Made by a program: the position numbers and the translations under genes
The notes under the pieces: generated by a model
Told to the model about the DNA's origin: nothing
The model's database searches: none
The model's input: only the letters and a program-made list of their open reading frames with translations
Assembly (NCBI RefSeq): GCF_900114315.1
Contig: NZ_FOSQ01000014.1
Span: 92,669 to 156,668, forward strand
Direction: 5' to 3'
Length of the DNA: 64,000 bases
Source: Falsiroseomonas stagni DSM 19981
GTDB taxonomy: Bacteria > Pseudomonadota > Alphaproteobacteria > Acetobacterales > Acetobacteraceae
Shown: piece by piece, positions 8,208-16,816 of the stretch
Numbering within the stretch: position 1 is the first letter of the stretch
Layout of the letters: each line of letters begins with the position of its first letter

Positions 8208-8924
8208 TCACCGCCCCTTGGCCGCCCGCCAGACCTTGAATTCCTCCAGGCTCGCCGGGTTCGTCGCGGGATAGAGGCCGACGATCGTCCGCCCCTCCGC
8301 CACCTTCTCCGTCACGAAATCCTCATAGGCCGTCATCTCGGTGGCTTCGCCCGCGATCTCCTCCGCCAGATGCGCGGGAATCACGATCACGCCGTCGCAA
8401 TCCCCCACCAGCACATCCCCCGGGAACACCGGCGCATCGCCGCATGCGATCGGGACATTGATGTCGATGGCGTGGTTCAGTGTCAGGTTCGTCGGCGCGG
8501 ACGGCCTGGTGTGGAAGGCCGGGATGCCGAGTGCCGCGATCTCCGCACTGTCGCGGAACCCGCCATCCGTCACCACCCCCGCCACGCCGCGGGCCTTCAG
8601 CCGCCCGACCAGGATGGCGCCCGCGGAGGCCGCGCGCGCATCCTTGCGGCTGTCGAAGACCAGCACATGCCCGGGCGGGCAGGTCTCGATGGCCTTGCGC
8701 TGGGGGTGGCTGGGGTCCCGGAAGGCCTCCAGCGTGTTCAGATCCTCCCGCGCCGGGATGTAGCGGACGGTGAAGGCCTCCCCCACCATGCTCTCCGTGG
8801 GTGTGTGCAGCGGCAGCGGCCCCTGGATCATCTGGCTGCGGAAGCCGCGCTTGAACAGCGCGGTCGCCAGGGTGGCGGTGCTGACGCGGCGAAGCTTGTC
8901 GCGGGTCTCGGGGCTCAGGGCCAT
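8208..8924 (-). CDS. RraA-family protein (HMG/CHA aldolase or RraA-like)
   Basis: 238 aa, RraA/4-hydroxy-4-methyl-2-oxoglutarate aldolase fold. Key blocks are LRRVSTATLATALFKRG, GVAGVVTDGGFRDSAEI (the D-G-x-x-R-D pyruvate/metal site) and GDVLVGDCDGVIVIPA, which carries the G-D-x-D-G motif. Enzymes of this fold split 4-hydroxy-2-oxo acids or decarboxylate oxaloacetate with a divalent metal; RraA itself inhibits RNase E. The presence of the catalytic G-x-x-R-D favours an enzyme. ATG at 8924 is preferred because GAGGAA stands seven bases upstream; ATGs at 8960 and 8966 would add an unconserved lead. Confidence 0.86.
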   Translation of the reverse strand: MALSPETRDKLRRVSTATLATALFKRGFRSQMIQGPLPLHTPTESMVGEAFTVRYIPAREDLNTLEAFRDPSHPQRKAIETCPPGHVLVFDSRKDARAASAGAILVGRLKARGVAGVVTDGGFRDSAEIAALGIPAFHTRPSAPTNLTLNHAIDINVPIACGDAPVFPGDVLVGDCDGVIVIPAHLAEEIAGEATEMTAYEDFVTEKVAEGRTIVGLYPATNPASLEEFKVWRAAKGR

Positions 8925-9070
8925 GAAGCGTTCCTCAACGGGGTTTCTTTCCCCCTTCATGCACATGGTCGGGCCGGATCGTGAACCCCGTCCAGCCCCG
9001 GCGACCCTTCCCGCAGGGCGCGCGATGCGGGAGAGTGTCGGCCGATCCCTCCGCGCGCGAGACCCGTCCG

Positions 9071-9850
9071 ATGAACATGTCCGCCCCCTCTCCCATCCCC
9101 GCCGGCATCAGCGAGGAGGAATGGAAGATCCGCTGCGACCTGGCCGCGCTCTACCGCCTGGTCGCGCATCACCGGATGACGGATCTGATCTACACCCATA
9201 TCAGCGCCCGCATCCCGGGGCCGGAACACCACTTCCTCATCAACAGCTACGGCGTGATGTTCCATGAGATGCGCGCCAGCGACCTGGTGAAGATCGATGT
9301 GGACGGCAACATCCTGGAACCGGAGGGCCGCAGCGGCCTGCATGTGAACGCCGCCGGCTTCACCATCCATTCCGCCATCCACATGGCGCGGGAGGATCTG
9401 GTGGCCGTCATCCACACCCACACCTCCGCCGGCATCGCCGTCTCCGCCCAGGAACACGGCCTGCTGCCGATCAGCCAGCACGCGCTGAAATTCTACGGCT
9501 GCCTCGGCTACCATGGGTATGAAGGCATCGCGCTCGACCTGGATGAGCGGGACCGGCTGGTCGCGGATCTCGGCCCGCACAAGGCGATGATCCTGCGCAA
9601 CCACGGCCTGCTGGTGGGTGGCACGACGATCCCGGATGCCTGGAGCCAGATCTACTACCTGGAACGCGCCTGCCAGGCGCAGGTGGCCGCGCTGGCCGGC
9701 GGCGCCAAGCTGGTCCTGCCGCCGGAGGAAGTGCGGCTGAAGACCGCGGCGCAATTCGCGCCGAAGAACCCGCCCAGCCCGCACATCAACCTGGCCTGGG
9801 AAGCGTCCCTCCGCCTGATCGAGAACGACCCGATCAGCTACCGGAGCTGA
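9071..9850 (+). CDS. Class II aldolase/adducin family protein
   Basis: 259 aa. It belongs to the adducin-like subgroup: an N-terminal EEEWKIRCDLAALYRLVAHH, then YTHISARIPG, an N-x-A-G-F-x-I-H block (VNAAGFTIHSAIH), the metal-binding VIHTHTSAG and LRNHGLLVGG with the third histidine. Substrate unknown; this subgroup is often found beside flavin monooxygenases and organic-acid transporters. The ATG at 9071 gives the normal family length; an ATG at 8981 would add a proline/arginine-rich lead. The next gene starts four bases after this stop, so the two form an operon. Confidence 0.87.
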   Translation: MNMSAPSPIPAGISEEEWKIRCDLAALYRLVAHHRMTDLIYTHISARIPGPEHHFLINSYGVMFHEMRASDLVKIDVDGNILEPEGRSGLHVNAAGFTIHSAIHMAREDLVAVIHTHTSAGIAVSAQEHGLLPISQHALKFYGCLGYHGYEGIALDLDERDRLVADLGPHKAMILRNHGLLVGGTTIPDAWSQIYYLERACQAQVAALAGGAKLVLPPEEVRLKTAAQFAPKNPPSPHINLAWEASLRLIENDPISYRS

Positions 9851-9854
9851 CTGC

Positions 9855-11201
9855 ATGGCCACGCGCGCCATGCGCCTCAACGCCTTCGACATGGCGACGC
9901 CGGGCCATATCCAGCAGGGGATGTGGACCCACCCCAGGGACCAGAGCCCCGGCTACAACAGCCTGGCCCATTGGATGGACCTGGCCCGCCTGCTGGAACG
10001 CGGGCTGTTCGATGGCCTGTTCCTGGCGGATGTGCTCGGCATCTACGATGTACTGGGCGGCAGCGCCGATGCGGCGCTGCGCGGTGGCGTGCAGGTGCCC
10101 CTGATCGATCCCGTCGTCACCATCCCCGCCATGGCGGCGGTGACGACGCATCTCGGCTTCGGCGTCACCTGCAACCTGGCCTATGAGGCGCCGTATCTCT
10201 TCGCCCGCCGGATGTCCTCGCTGGATCACCTGACGGGCGGGCGCATCGGCTGGAACATCGTGACCGGCTACCTCGACAGCGCGGCGCGTGCGCTGGGCCA
10301 TGACGCCCAGATGCAGCATGACGACCGCTACGACCTGGCCGAGGAATACATGGAGGCGGTCTATGCGCTGTGGGAGGGCAGCTGGGCCGATGATGCGGTG
10401 AAGCGGGACCGCGCGGGGGGCCTCTACACCGACCCCGCCCGCATCCGCCGCATCCACCACCAGGGCAGGCAGTACCGGCTGGACGCGATCCACCTCTGTG
10501 AGCCTTCGCCGCAGCGGACCCCGGTGCTGTACCAGGCCGGCGCCAGCGATCGCGGCCGCGCCTTCGCGGGCCGCCATGCCGAATGCGTCTTCGTCAACGG
10601 CACCAGCCCCGCCATCGTGGCGCGGCAGGTGGCCGACCTCCGCGCCCGCGCCGCGCCCCGGCCCATCCAGGTCTTCGTCGGCGCCACCATCGTCACCGGC
10701 CGCACGGAAGCCGAGGCCCGCGCCTTGCTGGCGGACTACGCCAGCCACGCCAGCGCGGAGGCCACGCTGGCCCATGCCGCCGCCTCGCTCGGCATCGATT
10801 TTGCGCGCTATGGCATGGACGATCCCATCCAGGCCGGCCCCACCCAGGCCATCCAGTCCAATGTCCAGGCGATGAAGCAGGTCGCCGGCCCCGCCTGGAC
10901 CAAGCGCAAGCTGCTGGAGCAATCCGTCCTCGGCAGCCGCCAGCCCCCCATCGTCGGCGACCCCCACCAGGTGGCCGATGCGCTGGAGGGCTGGATGCGC
11001 GACGCCGATGTGGATGGCTTCAACCTCTCCCGCACCGTCATGCCGGAATGCCTGGAGCACTTCATCGACCTGGTGGTGCCGGTGCTGCAGGAACGCGGGC
11101 TGTTCAAGACGGGCTACGCGCCCGGCACCTACCGGGAAAAGCTGTTCGGCGCCGGCCCGCGCCTGCCGGAGACGCACGCCGCCGCCGCCCATCGCTGGTA
11201 G
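9855..11201 (+). CDS. LLM-class flavin-dependent monooxygenase (NtaA/SnaA/DszA family)
   Basis: 448 aa, a bacterial-luciferase-like FMN-dependent monooxygenase. Matching blocks are the opening MRLNAFDMATPGHIQQGMW, the flavin-site region FDGLFLADVLGIYDVLG, SSLDHLTGGRIGWNIVTGYL (a strong NtaA/DszA-type marker), YMEAVYALWEGSW and PVLYQAGASDRGRAFAGRHAECVF. Relatives oxidise nitrilotriacetate, dibenzothiophene sulfone, EDTA or alkyl sulfides with reduced FMN from a separate reductase, which is not seen here. It probably acts with the class II aldolase-family protein four bases upstream. Length is normal for the family. Confidence 0.92.
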   Translation: MATRAMRLNAFDMATPGHIQQGMWTHPRDQSPGYNSLAHWMDLARLLERGLFDGLFLADVLGIYDVLGGSADAALRGGVQVPLIDPVVTIPAMAAVTTHLGFGVTCNLAYEAPYLFARRMSSLDHLTGGRIGWNIVTGYLDSAARALGHDAQMQHDDRYDLAEEYMEAVYALWEGSWADDAVKRDRAGGLYTDPARIRRIHHQGRQYRLDAIHLCEPSPQRTPVLYQAGASDRGRAFAGRHAECVFVNGTSPAIVARQVADLRARAAPRPIQVFVGATIVTGRTEAEARALLADYASHASAEATLAHAAASLGIDFARYGMDDPIQAGPTQAIQSNVQAMKQVAGPAWTKRKLLEQSVLGSRQPPIVGDPHQVADALEGWMRDADVDGFNLSRTVMPECLEHFIDLVVPVLQERGLFKTGYAPGTYREKLFGAGPRLPETHAAAAHRW

Positions 11202-11207
11202 GCGGCG

Positions 11208-11942
11208 TCAGGGCGCCTCCACCAGGCTCTCATGCACCCAGCCACCGCCAGCGCCGTCATCCACCTGCAGCCAGCCGCCCGCCGCGCGGTCCAGCACCGT
11301 GAGGCTGGCGCCGCGCGGCGCCACGCGCAGCACCGCGGCGCCGCCGCCGGGACCGCTGCGGATATTGCCGTGGCTGCGCAGCACCACCTGCTCACCGGCC
11401 GGCATGGCAGCGGGGGAAAGGGCGGGCGGCGGCGAGGGGGCCGTCGCAGCCGGGGCCGCTGTCGGTGCCCTATCCGCCGGCGGGGTGGCGTGGCACAGCC
11501 GCCGCCAGGCATCGCCGACCGGGCGGTTGCGCGTCAGGCCAGGCCCGTCTTCCAGCACCACGAAGGGCGGCAGCGGGCGGGACGCGCTGGAAGCCAGCGC
11601 CGCGTTGCTGCGCGGCGTCGCCATCACCCGCGCCACCACATCCGCCAGCCCGCCGCCCTGGCGCGCCGGCGCGGCGATGCGACCGCAGACCACCACCGTC
11701 TCCCGCAGCCCGTCCGGGCGATGGGTCTCTAGCCCCAGCAATTCGTCGGACAGCCCGGCGCGACGCAGATGCTGGCGCACGGCCTCCACCGCGCTCTGCC
11801 CTTCCACCGCGTCATCGGCCCCCGGCGGCGCCACCGCCACGGTATCCCCGCGCGACGGCGCCTGCATCGCGATCGTCGCAGCCAGCGCACCTGCGCCCAG
11901 CGCCAGCAGCGCGGCGCCGATCCAGACAGTCCGGCCCGGCAT
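11208..11942 (-). CDS. Membrane-anchored protein with C-terminal SH3-like domain
   Basis: About 244 aa, not a named family. One hydrophobic segment near the N-terminus (VWIGAALLALGAGALAATIA) probably anchors it or serves as a signal. A middle part of roughly 100 residues includes ETVVVCGRI. A proline/alanine-rich linker (roughly residues 150-180) leads to a C-terminal bacterial SH3 domain with NIRSGPGGGAAVLRVAPRGA and WLQVDDGAGGGWVHESLV. Such domains bind peptidoglycan or other periplasmic ligands. The start is uncertain: ATG at 11942 has AGGA just upstream, and TTG at 11972 is an alternative. It converges on the monooxygenase gene with a six-base gap. Confidence 0.7.
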   Translation of the reverse strand: MPGRTVWIGAALLALGAGALAATIAMQAPSRGDTVAVAPPGADDAVEGQSAVEAVRQHLRRAGLSDELLGLETHRPDGLRETVVVCGRIAAPARQGGGLADVVARVMATPRSNAALASSASRPLPPFVVLEDGPGLTRNRPVGDAWRRLCHATPPADRAPTAAPAATAPSPPPALSPAAMPAGEQVVLRSHGNIRSGPGGGAAVLRVAPRGASLTVLDRAAGGWLQVDDGAGGGWVHESLVEAP

Positions 11943-12016
11943 GAATCCTGTTCGCCTCGAAAGGGTTTCCAAACCCCCTCAAAGCCGCGCCACCCCCGCC
12001 GGTTCCGTCCGCGCCG

Positions 12017-12751
12017 TCAGGCGGCGGCGAAAAGACTCCCGCCCGCCCGTTCCGGCTGCTGGCCCAGGTGCCGGGCGATGGCCCAGATCATGGCCTGGTT
12101 GCTGCTGACCACCGGCTTGCCGATCCTGGCCTCCAGCCCCGGCAGCGCAGCCACCGTCGGCAGGTCCGTGCAGCAGATCAGCACCCCATCGGCGCCGGTG
12201 GTGTCCAGCGCATCGAGATGCGCCTCCAGCGCCGCCGGCGTGGTGCGGGACACGCCGCGGAACATCTCCAGGCTCGCATTCAGCCCGAGGCCGAGCGAGG
12301 CCACCGTCTCGATCCCCGCCGCCGCGAGATAGGCGATGACGGAGGCGTTGGTCGCGGGCAGATAGGGCGTGAACAGCGCGATTCGCGCGAGCTTCGTCGC
12401 ACGCAGCGCGGCGATGATGGCAGTGCCGACTTCCAGCGTGCCCCGGGCCTGCGCCGCCTGCATCATCGCCAGTGACCGATCCGCCCCCAGCGCCATCGCC
12501 GCGCTGGTGCAGCCCAGCATCACGGCATCGAGCTGACAGGCCGAGAGGTGCTGCAACGGCGCGGCCGCATTCTCCCGCAGCTGTGCCGCCAGCGCCTCCC
12601 CGGCCAGCCCCATCGGCAGCGTCATGCGCGCGGCGTGGAAACTCAGGCCCGGCAGGCCGGCGCGGTTCATCTCCGCCTCCACCGTCGTGTTGCTGCCGGG
12701 CACGAGGAGGCCGACGCGCTGCGGGAAGCCGGAGGGGGCGGTGTTCTGCAT
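12017..12751 (-). CDS. Maleate isomerase/AMDase-family protein (two-Cys type)
   Basis: 244 aa, Asp/Glu racemase superfamily. VGLLVPGSNTTVEAE marks the maleate isomerase/arylmalonate decarboxylase group. Both catalytic-site cysteines are present: Cys81 in MLGCTSAAM and Cys194 in LICCTDLPT, as in maleate cis-trans isomerases and true racemases. KPVVSSNQAMIWAI near the C-terminus is also conserved. The protein therefore probably performs a two-base isomerisation or racemisation, substrate unknown. The start ATG at 12751 begins the domain. It is divergent from the PuuE-like gene, with about 100 bases of shared upstream region. Confidence 0.87.
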   Translation of the reverse strand: MQNTAPSGFPQRVGLLVPGSNTTVEAEMNRAGLPGLSFHAARMTLPMGLAGEALAAQLRENAAAPLQHLSACQLDAVMLGCTSAAMALGADRSLAMMQAAQARGTLEVGTAIIAALRATKLARIALFTPYLPATNASVIAYLAAAGIETVASLGLGLNASLEMFRGVSRTTPAALEAHLDALDTTGADGVLICCTDLPTVAALPGLEARIGKPVVSSNQAMIWAIARHLGQQPERAGGSLFAAA

Positions 12752-12852
12752 GGCGCGATCATGCACGCCATCGCGCGCCAAGTCATCCATGCACCCTTCC
12801 GCGCCGCCATTCCCCATGGTGAAGTACGGACAACCTCAGAGGACATGGCCCG

Positions 12853-13755
12853 ATGCGCTACGACTTCGTCCCGATGCCCCACCGGAAGCCGCTCCGCTGG
12901 CCCAACGGGGCGCGCATCGCCATGCTGCTGACCACCAACTTCGAGTACTGGGACCCGACGAAGGACACGGACAAGCCCTTCTATCCCGGCGGTCCCTCCA
13001 TCATCACCGACATGCTGCCCGGCAATGTCTATGACAACCCGAACTGGACCTGGCGCGAGTACGGCCAGCGCGTCGGCGTCTGGCGGATGTTCGAGACCTT
13101 CGAGCGTGCGGGCGTGCCGACCAGCTGCACCATGAACGCCAAGATGGGCCTGGAACGCCGCGCCGTCGTGCAGCACGCCATCGACAAGGGCTGGGAGATC
13201 GTCGCCCACAACTACGTCCAGACCGACCTGCTTACCAACTACCAGTTCGACATCGACGGTGAGCGCAACGTCATCCGGGAAACGCTCCGCGTCTACAAGG
13301 ACGTGGTCGGCAAGCCCGCCCGCGGCTGGCTTTCCTGCTCGCTCCGCTCCACGCCCAACACCGCCGATATCCTGGCGGAGGAAGGGCTGATCTTCTTCAC
13401 GGATCTGCTGAACGACGACCAGCCCTACCTGATCCACACGGAATCGGGAAAGCCGATGGTCTCCATCCCCTATACGTCCGAGGTCAATGACTTCACCGTC
13501 TTCCTCCGCCAGGGCAAGGACGTGAATGGCGGCTTCGGCGTCTTCAAGGAACAGTTCGATGAGCTGTACCGCGAGGGTGCGACCAGCGGCCGGCTGATGA
13601 ATATCGGCCTGCACCCGCACGTCATCGGCCAGCCCTTCCGCATCCGCGCGCTGCGCGACTTCGTCGACTACGCCAGGACCTTCCCCGACGTCTGGTGGAC
13701 GACGCGGGAGGAGATCGCGGAATGGTACCTCGCCAACCACGAGAGTCACATCTGA
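12853..13755 (+). CDS. Polysaccharide deacetylase-fold protein, PuuE/allantoinase-like
   Basis: 300 aa with the NodB/polysaccharide deacetylase fold. Blocks WPNGARIAMLLTTNFEYWD, WREYGQRVGVWRMFETFERAG, CTMNAKMGLERR and GWEIVAHNYVQTDLL resemble the PuuE allantoinase branch. The metal-binding Asp pair expected after strand one is replaced by NFE (residues 29-31), and the H-x-x-x-H motif has only His119, so it should be metal-poor or metal-independent, as reported for PuuE. It may open a cyclic amide such as a hydantoin-like ring; this is inference. AGAGGA stands about ten bases before the ATG. The Bug gene follows 14 bases downstream. Confidence 0.85.
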   Translation: MRYDFVPMPHRKPLRWPNGARIAMLLTTNFEYWDPTKDTDKPFYPGGPSIITDMLPGNVYDNPNWTWREYGQRVGVWRMFETFERAGVPTSCTMNAKMGLERRAVVQHAIDKGWEIVAHNYVQTDLLTNYQFDIDGERNVIRETLRVYKDVVGKPARGWLSCSLRSTPNTADILAEEGLIFFTDLLNDDQPYLIHTESGKPMVSIPYTSEVNDFTVFLRQGKDVNGGFGVFKEQFDELYREGATSGRLMNIGLHPHVIGQPFRIRALRDFVDYARTFPDVWWTTREEIAEWYLANHESHI

Positions 13756-13769
13756 CCCGGAGACGAGTG

Positions 13770-14729
13770 ATGCGGAAACTCCTTGCCCTGCTTCTCCTGC
13801 TGCTGCCGGCGCTGCCGGCGGCGGCGCAGGATTGGCAGCCGAACCGGCCCATCCGCATCGTCGTCCCCTTCCCGCCCGGCGGCATCTCCGACAGCCTCGC
13901 GCGGCTCTTCGCGGATCGCACCGGCGCGCGGCTCGGCCAGCCTCTGGTGGTGGAGAACCGCAGCGGCGCGAATGGCGCCGTGGCCGGGGAGTTCATCGCC
14001 CGCACCCAGGGCGATGGCCATGCCTACATCATGCTCTCGCCATCCCACCTGATGGTGCTGCCGGTGCTGATGCGCCTCAGCTACGACCCGATGGCGGATC
14101 TGGTGCCGGCTGTGAACCTGGCAGCGAATCCATTCTTCCTCGGCGTGCCCGGCAATTCCCCCTTCCGCACCCTCGGCGACTTCATCGCGGCCGCGAAGGC
14201 CCGGCCCGGCGCGCTGGACTATGCCAGCGGCGGCGCGGGATCCGGCACGCATCTCGTCATGATCTTCCTCTCGCTGCGCGCGGGCCTCGACATGCAGCAC
14301 ATCCCCTATCGCGGCGGCGCGCCCGCGGTGCAGGACCTGCTGGCGGGCCGCACCGCCGGCTATTTCGGCAACCCGTCAGACATGGCGCCCTTCCTGCAGA
14401 GCGGCGAGGTGCGCGTCATCGCCTCCTCCGGCGCGGCACGCTCGGCGCTGGCCCCGGATGTCCCGACCGTGGCCGAGCAGGGCTTCCCGGGTTTCCGGTT
14501 CGAGACCTGGAACGGCCTGCTCGCCCCCCGCGGCACGCCGCCCGCCGCCATCGCCCGCCTGGCCGCCGCGGTGCGGGAAGCCTGTGCGGAGGAGCCCGTC
14601 CGCGCCGGGCTGCGGCGCCTCGGCAGCGATCCCGTCTGCAACACCACGGCCGAATTCGCGGCCCAGATGCAGGCCGAAGCGCCGGTGTGGCGGGATGTCG
14701 TGCAGCGCTCCGGCGTCCGGCTGGACTGA
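13770..14729 (+). CDS. Bug/TctC-family periplasmic solute-binding protein
   Basis: 319 aa. A signal peptide (RKLLALLLLLLPALPAAAQ) is followed by PIRIVVPFPPGGISDSLAR, the first ligand loop of the Bug family. Then come VVENRSGANGAVAGEF, LDYASGGAGSGTHL, HIPYRGGAPAVQDLLAG and VPTVAEQGFPGFRFETWNG. It captures an organic acid-type ligand in the periplasm. It lies between the PuuE-like gene (14 bases upstream) and a VOC gene whose ATG overlaps its stop, so the four genes from 12853 to 16076 are probably one transcript and the ligand may be the substrate of the downstream enzymes. Confidence 0.93.
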   Translation: MRKLLALLLLLLPALPAAAQDWQPNRPIRIVVPFPPGGISDSLARLFADRTGARLGQPLVVENRSGANGAVAGEFIARTQGDGHAYIMLSPSHLMVLPVLMRLSYDPMADLVPAVNLAANPFFLGVPGNSPFRTLGDFIAAAKARPGALDYASGGAGSGTHLVMIFLSLRAGLDMQHIPYRGGAPAVQDLLAGRTAGYFGNPSDMAPFLQSGEVRVIASSGAARSALAPDVPTVAEQGFPGFRFETWNGLLAPRGTPPAAIARLAAAVREACAEEPVRAGLRRLGSDPVCNTTAEFAAQMQAEAPVWRDVVQRSGVRLD

Positions 14730-15142
14730 TGGCGATGCGCGTCACGCGCCTGCATCACGTCGCCATCGCGGTGACGGATTCCGCCCCGCTGGAGGCGTTG
14801 CTGGGCGATGCCTTCGCCCTCGGCACGCCGCATCGCGAAAGCCGGGCGGCCCTCGACATCGCCGTGTTCCACGCCGGCGACAGCGCGATCGAAGTGCTGC
14901 GCCCGACCGGCCCCGGCTCCTCCGTCCCCGCCTTCATCGCGGAGAAGGGGGAGGGGCTTTTCCACATCTGTCTGGAGGTCGATGACCTCGACACCGCCAT
15001 CGCCGATCTCGCTGCCAAGGGGCTGCGGCTGCGCGCGGGCTCTCCCATGCCCGGCCATGCCGGCACGCGCGTGGCCTTCCTGGACACGGCCACCACCGGC
15101 GGCGTGCTGTTCGAATTGCTGGAACAGCCGCGTGGCGCCTGA
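14729..15142 (+). CDS. VOC-family protein, methylmalonyl-CoA epimerase-like
   Basis: 137 aa, two vicinal-oxygen-chelate repeats. Metal ligands are expected in the opening TRLHHVAIAV, in GEGLFHICLEVDD and in GVLFELLE, the pattern of methylmalonyl-CoA epimerase and glyoxalase I relatives. It probably epimerises or isomerises a metal-chelated substrate. True methylmalonyl-CoA epimerase normally sits with mutase genes, absent here, so a role in the neighbouring pathway is more likely. The ATG at 14729 shares its A with the TGA of the Bug gene. The stop overlaps the dehydrogenase start. Confidence 0.82.
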   Translation: MAMRVTRLHHVAIAVTDSAPLEALLGDAFALGTPHRESRAALDIAVFHAGDSAIEVLRPTGPGSSVPAFIAEKGEGLFHICLEVDDLDTAIADLAAKGLRLRAGSPMPGHAGTRVAFLDTATTGGVLFELLEQPRGA

Positions 15143-16076
15143 CCGCCCGCGCATCGCCGTCGCCTCCCCCAGCTTCTGCCAGCATCCCGTGCTGCGCGCG
15201 GAACTCCTGGCGCTGTACCCCGACGCGAAGCTGAACCCCAGCCCGCATCGGCTGGAAGGCGATGCGCTGGTGGATTTCCTGCGGGGGCATGAGGTCGCGG
15301 TGCTCGGCCTGGAACATCTGACGGCGGCGATGATGGATGCGCTGCCTGATCTGCGCGTGGTCAGCAAGCTCGGCACGGGAACGGACATGCTGGACCTGGC
15401 CGCGATGCGCGCCCGCGGCATCCGCCTGGGCTGGGCGCCCGGCGCCAACGCCCTGTCCATCGCCGAACTCGTCATCGCTTTCGCCCTGCTGGGGCTGCGC
15501 CACATGGGCGCGCTGAACGCCGCGCTGCGTGCCGGCGAACGCCCGCCCCAGCGCATGGGGCGCCTGCTGAGCGGCCGCGTCGTCGGGCTGCATGGCTGCG
15601 GCCATATCGGCCAGCATGTCGTGCGCCTGCTCGCCCCCTTCGGCTGCACCGTACTGGCGCATGACATCGCCGATCGCCAGGCCTTCTACGCCGCGCATGG
15701 CGTCACCGCCGTCAGCCTCGATGAGTTGCTGGCGCGGTCGGAGGTCCTGTCCCTGCACATCCCCCTCACGCCCGAGACGCGCGGCCTCTACGGTGATGCG
15801 ATGCTCGCGCGGCTGCGCCCCGACTGCGTCCTCATCAACACCGCGCGGGGCGAGATCGTGGACGAAGCCGCCCTCATCGCGCGCCTGCGCGACGGCCGCC
15901 TGGCCGCCGCCTGCGCCGATGTCTTCGCCGGCGAGCCCGCCATCAACCAGGCGCTGATCGACCTGCCGAATTTCTTCGGCACGCCCCATATCGGCGGCAG
16001 CGCGGAGGAAGCGCGCCTCGCCATGGGCCGCATCGCGATCGAGGGCATTACCCGCAACGCCCTGCCCGAACCCTGA
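15132..16076 (+). CDS. D-isomer-specific 2-hydroxyacid dehydrogenase
   Basis: 314 aa, NAD-dependent D-2-hydroxyacid dehydrogenase family (phosphoglycerate dehydrogenase-like). The Rossmann motif is GLHGCGHIGQHVVRLL, with the NAD-selecting Asp in LAHDIAD. The catalytic Arg is in LINTARGEIVDE, with a Glu in the following region and the catalytic His in TPHIGGS. The chain lacks the C-terminal ACT domain of biosynthetic SerA, so catabolic reduction or oxidation of a hydroxy acid is more likely. GTG at 15132 overlaps the VOC stop by 11 bases and starts the domain directly; no ATG is better placed. Confidence 0.88.
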   Translation: MAPDRPRIAVASPSFCQHPVLRAELLALYPDAKLNPSPHRLEGDALVDFLRGHEVAVLGLEHLTAAMMDALPDLRVVSKLGTGTDMLDLAAMRARGIRLGWAPGANALSIAELVIAFALLGLRHMGALNAALRAGERPPQRMGRLLSGRVVGLHGCGHIGQHVVRLLAPFGCTVLAHDIADRQAFYAAHGVTAVSLDELLARSEVLSLHIPLTPETRGLYGDAMLARLRPDCVLINTARGEIVDEAALIARLRDGRLAAACADVFAGEPAINQALIDLPNFFGTPHIGGSAEEARLAMGRIAIEGITRNALPEP

Positions 16077-16087
16077 CCGGACGCCGC

Positions 16088-16816
16088 ATGCACCACAATC
16101 TCAGCACCCGCGCGAAGCTCGGGCTCATCGTGCCGCCCAACAACACGGTGAACGAGGCCGAGTGGCAATCGGCCCTGCCGCCCGGCGTCTCGCTCCACAC
16201 CACGCGCATGCGCCTCAACCCGCTCGCCCGCGCGCCGGAGGAGATGGCGAAGCTCCGCGCCGATCTGCGCGATGCCGCCGCGCTGGTGGCAGAAGCCAGC
16301 GTCGACGTCGTTGCCTTCGGCTGCACCGCGCCCTCCGCCGTCAACCCGCGGCGGGAGATGGAGGCGATGATGGAGGAAGCCGCCGGCCGCCCCGGCGCCA
16401 CCGCCGGCGCCGCCATGGCCGATGCGCTGATTGCCGTCGGCGGCCGCCGCATCGTCCTGCTCTCCCCCTTCTCGGAGAACGTCACGAAGCACGAGGCCGC
16501 CTTCCTGGCCGGCGAGGGAATCGAGGTCATCGCCATCGCCTCCCTCGGCCACCAGACCTATGCGCCCGGCCGCAAGCTCGGCATCCACCTGATCGGGCCT
16601 GAGGAGATCCGCGCCGCCCTCGCCCCCCTGCCGGTCGCGGAGGCCGATGCGGTGATGCTGAGCGGCACCAACCTCGTCACCTTCCCGATCATCGAGGCGC
16701 TGGAAGCGGAGATCGGCCGCCCCGTCATCAGCAGCAACCAGGCGCTGCTCTGGTCCGCGCTCCGCCGCGCCGGCATCACGGATCGCCTGAAACTCGGCCG
16801 CCTCTTCGACGTCTAG
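16088..16816 (+). CDS. Asp/Glu racemase-fold protein, AMDase/maleate isomerase family (first-Cys-only type)
   Basis: 242 aa, same superfamily as the genes at 5704 and 12017. The opening AKLGLIVPPNNTVNEAEW and the ending PVISSNQALLWSALR are conserved. Site one keeps Cys79 in AFGCTAPSA, but site two reads MLSGTNLVT, with Gly193 where the second cysteine should be. That is the mirror image of the 5704 protein. A one-base reaction is therefore expected, the opposite face being unprotonated; the substrate is unknown. It starts 11 bases after the dehydrogenase. Its stop TAG and that of the convergent SDR share the palindrome CTAG at 16813-16816. Confidence 0.86.
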   Translation: MHHNLSTRAKLGLIVPPNNTVNEAEWQSALPPGVSLHTTRMRLNPLARAPEEMAKLRADLRDAAALVAEASVDVVAFGCTAPSAVNPRREMEAMMEEAAGRPGATAGAAMADALIAVGGRRIVLLSPFSENVTKHEAAFLAGEGIEVIAIASLGHQTYAPGRKLGIHLIGPEEIRAALAPLPVAEADAVMLSGTNLVTFPIIEALEAEIGRPVISSNQALLWSALRRAGITDRLKLGRLFDV

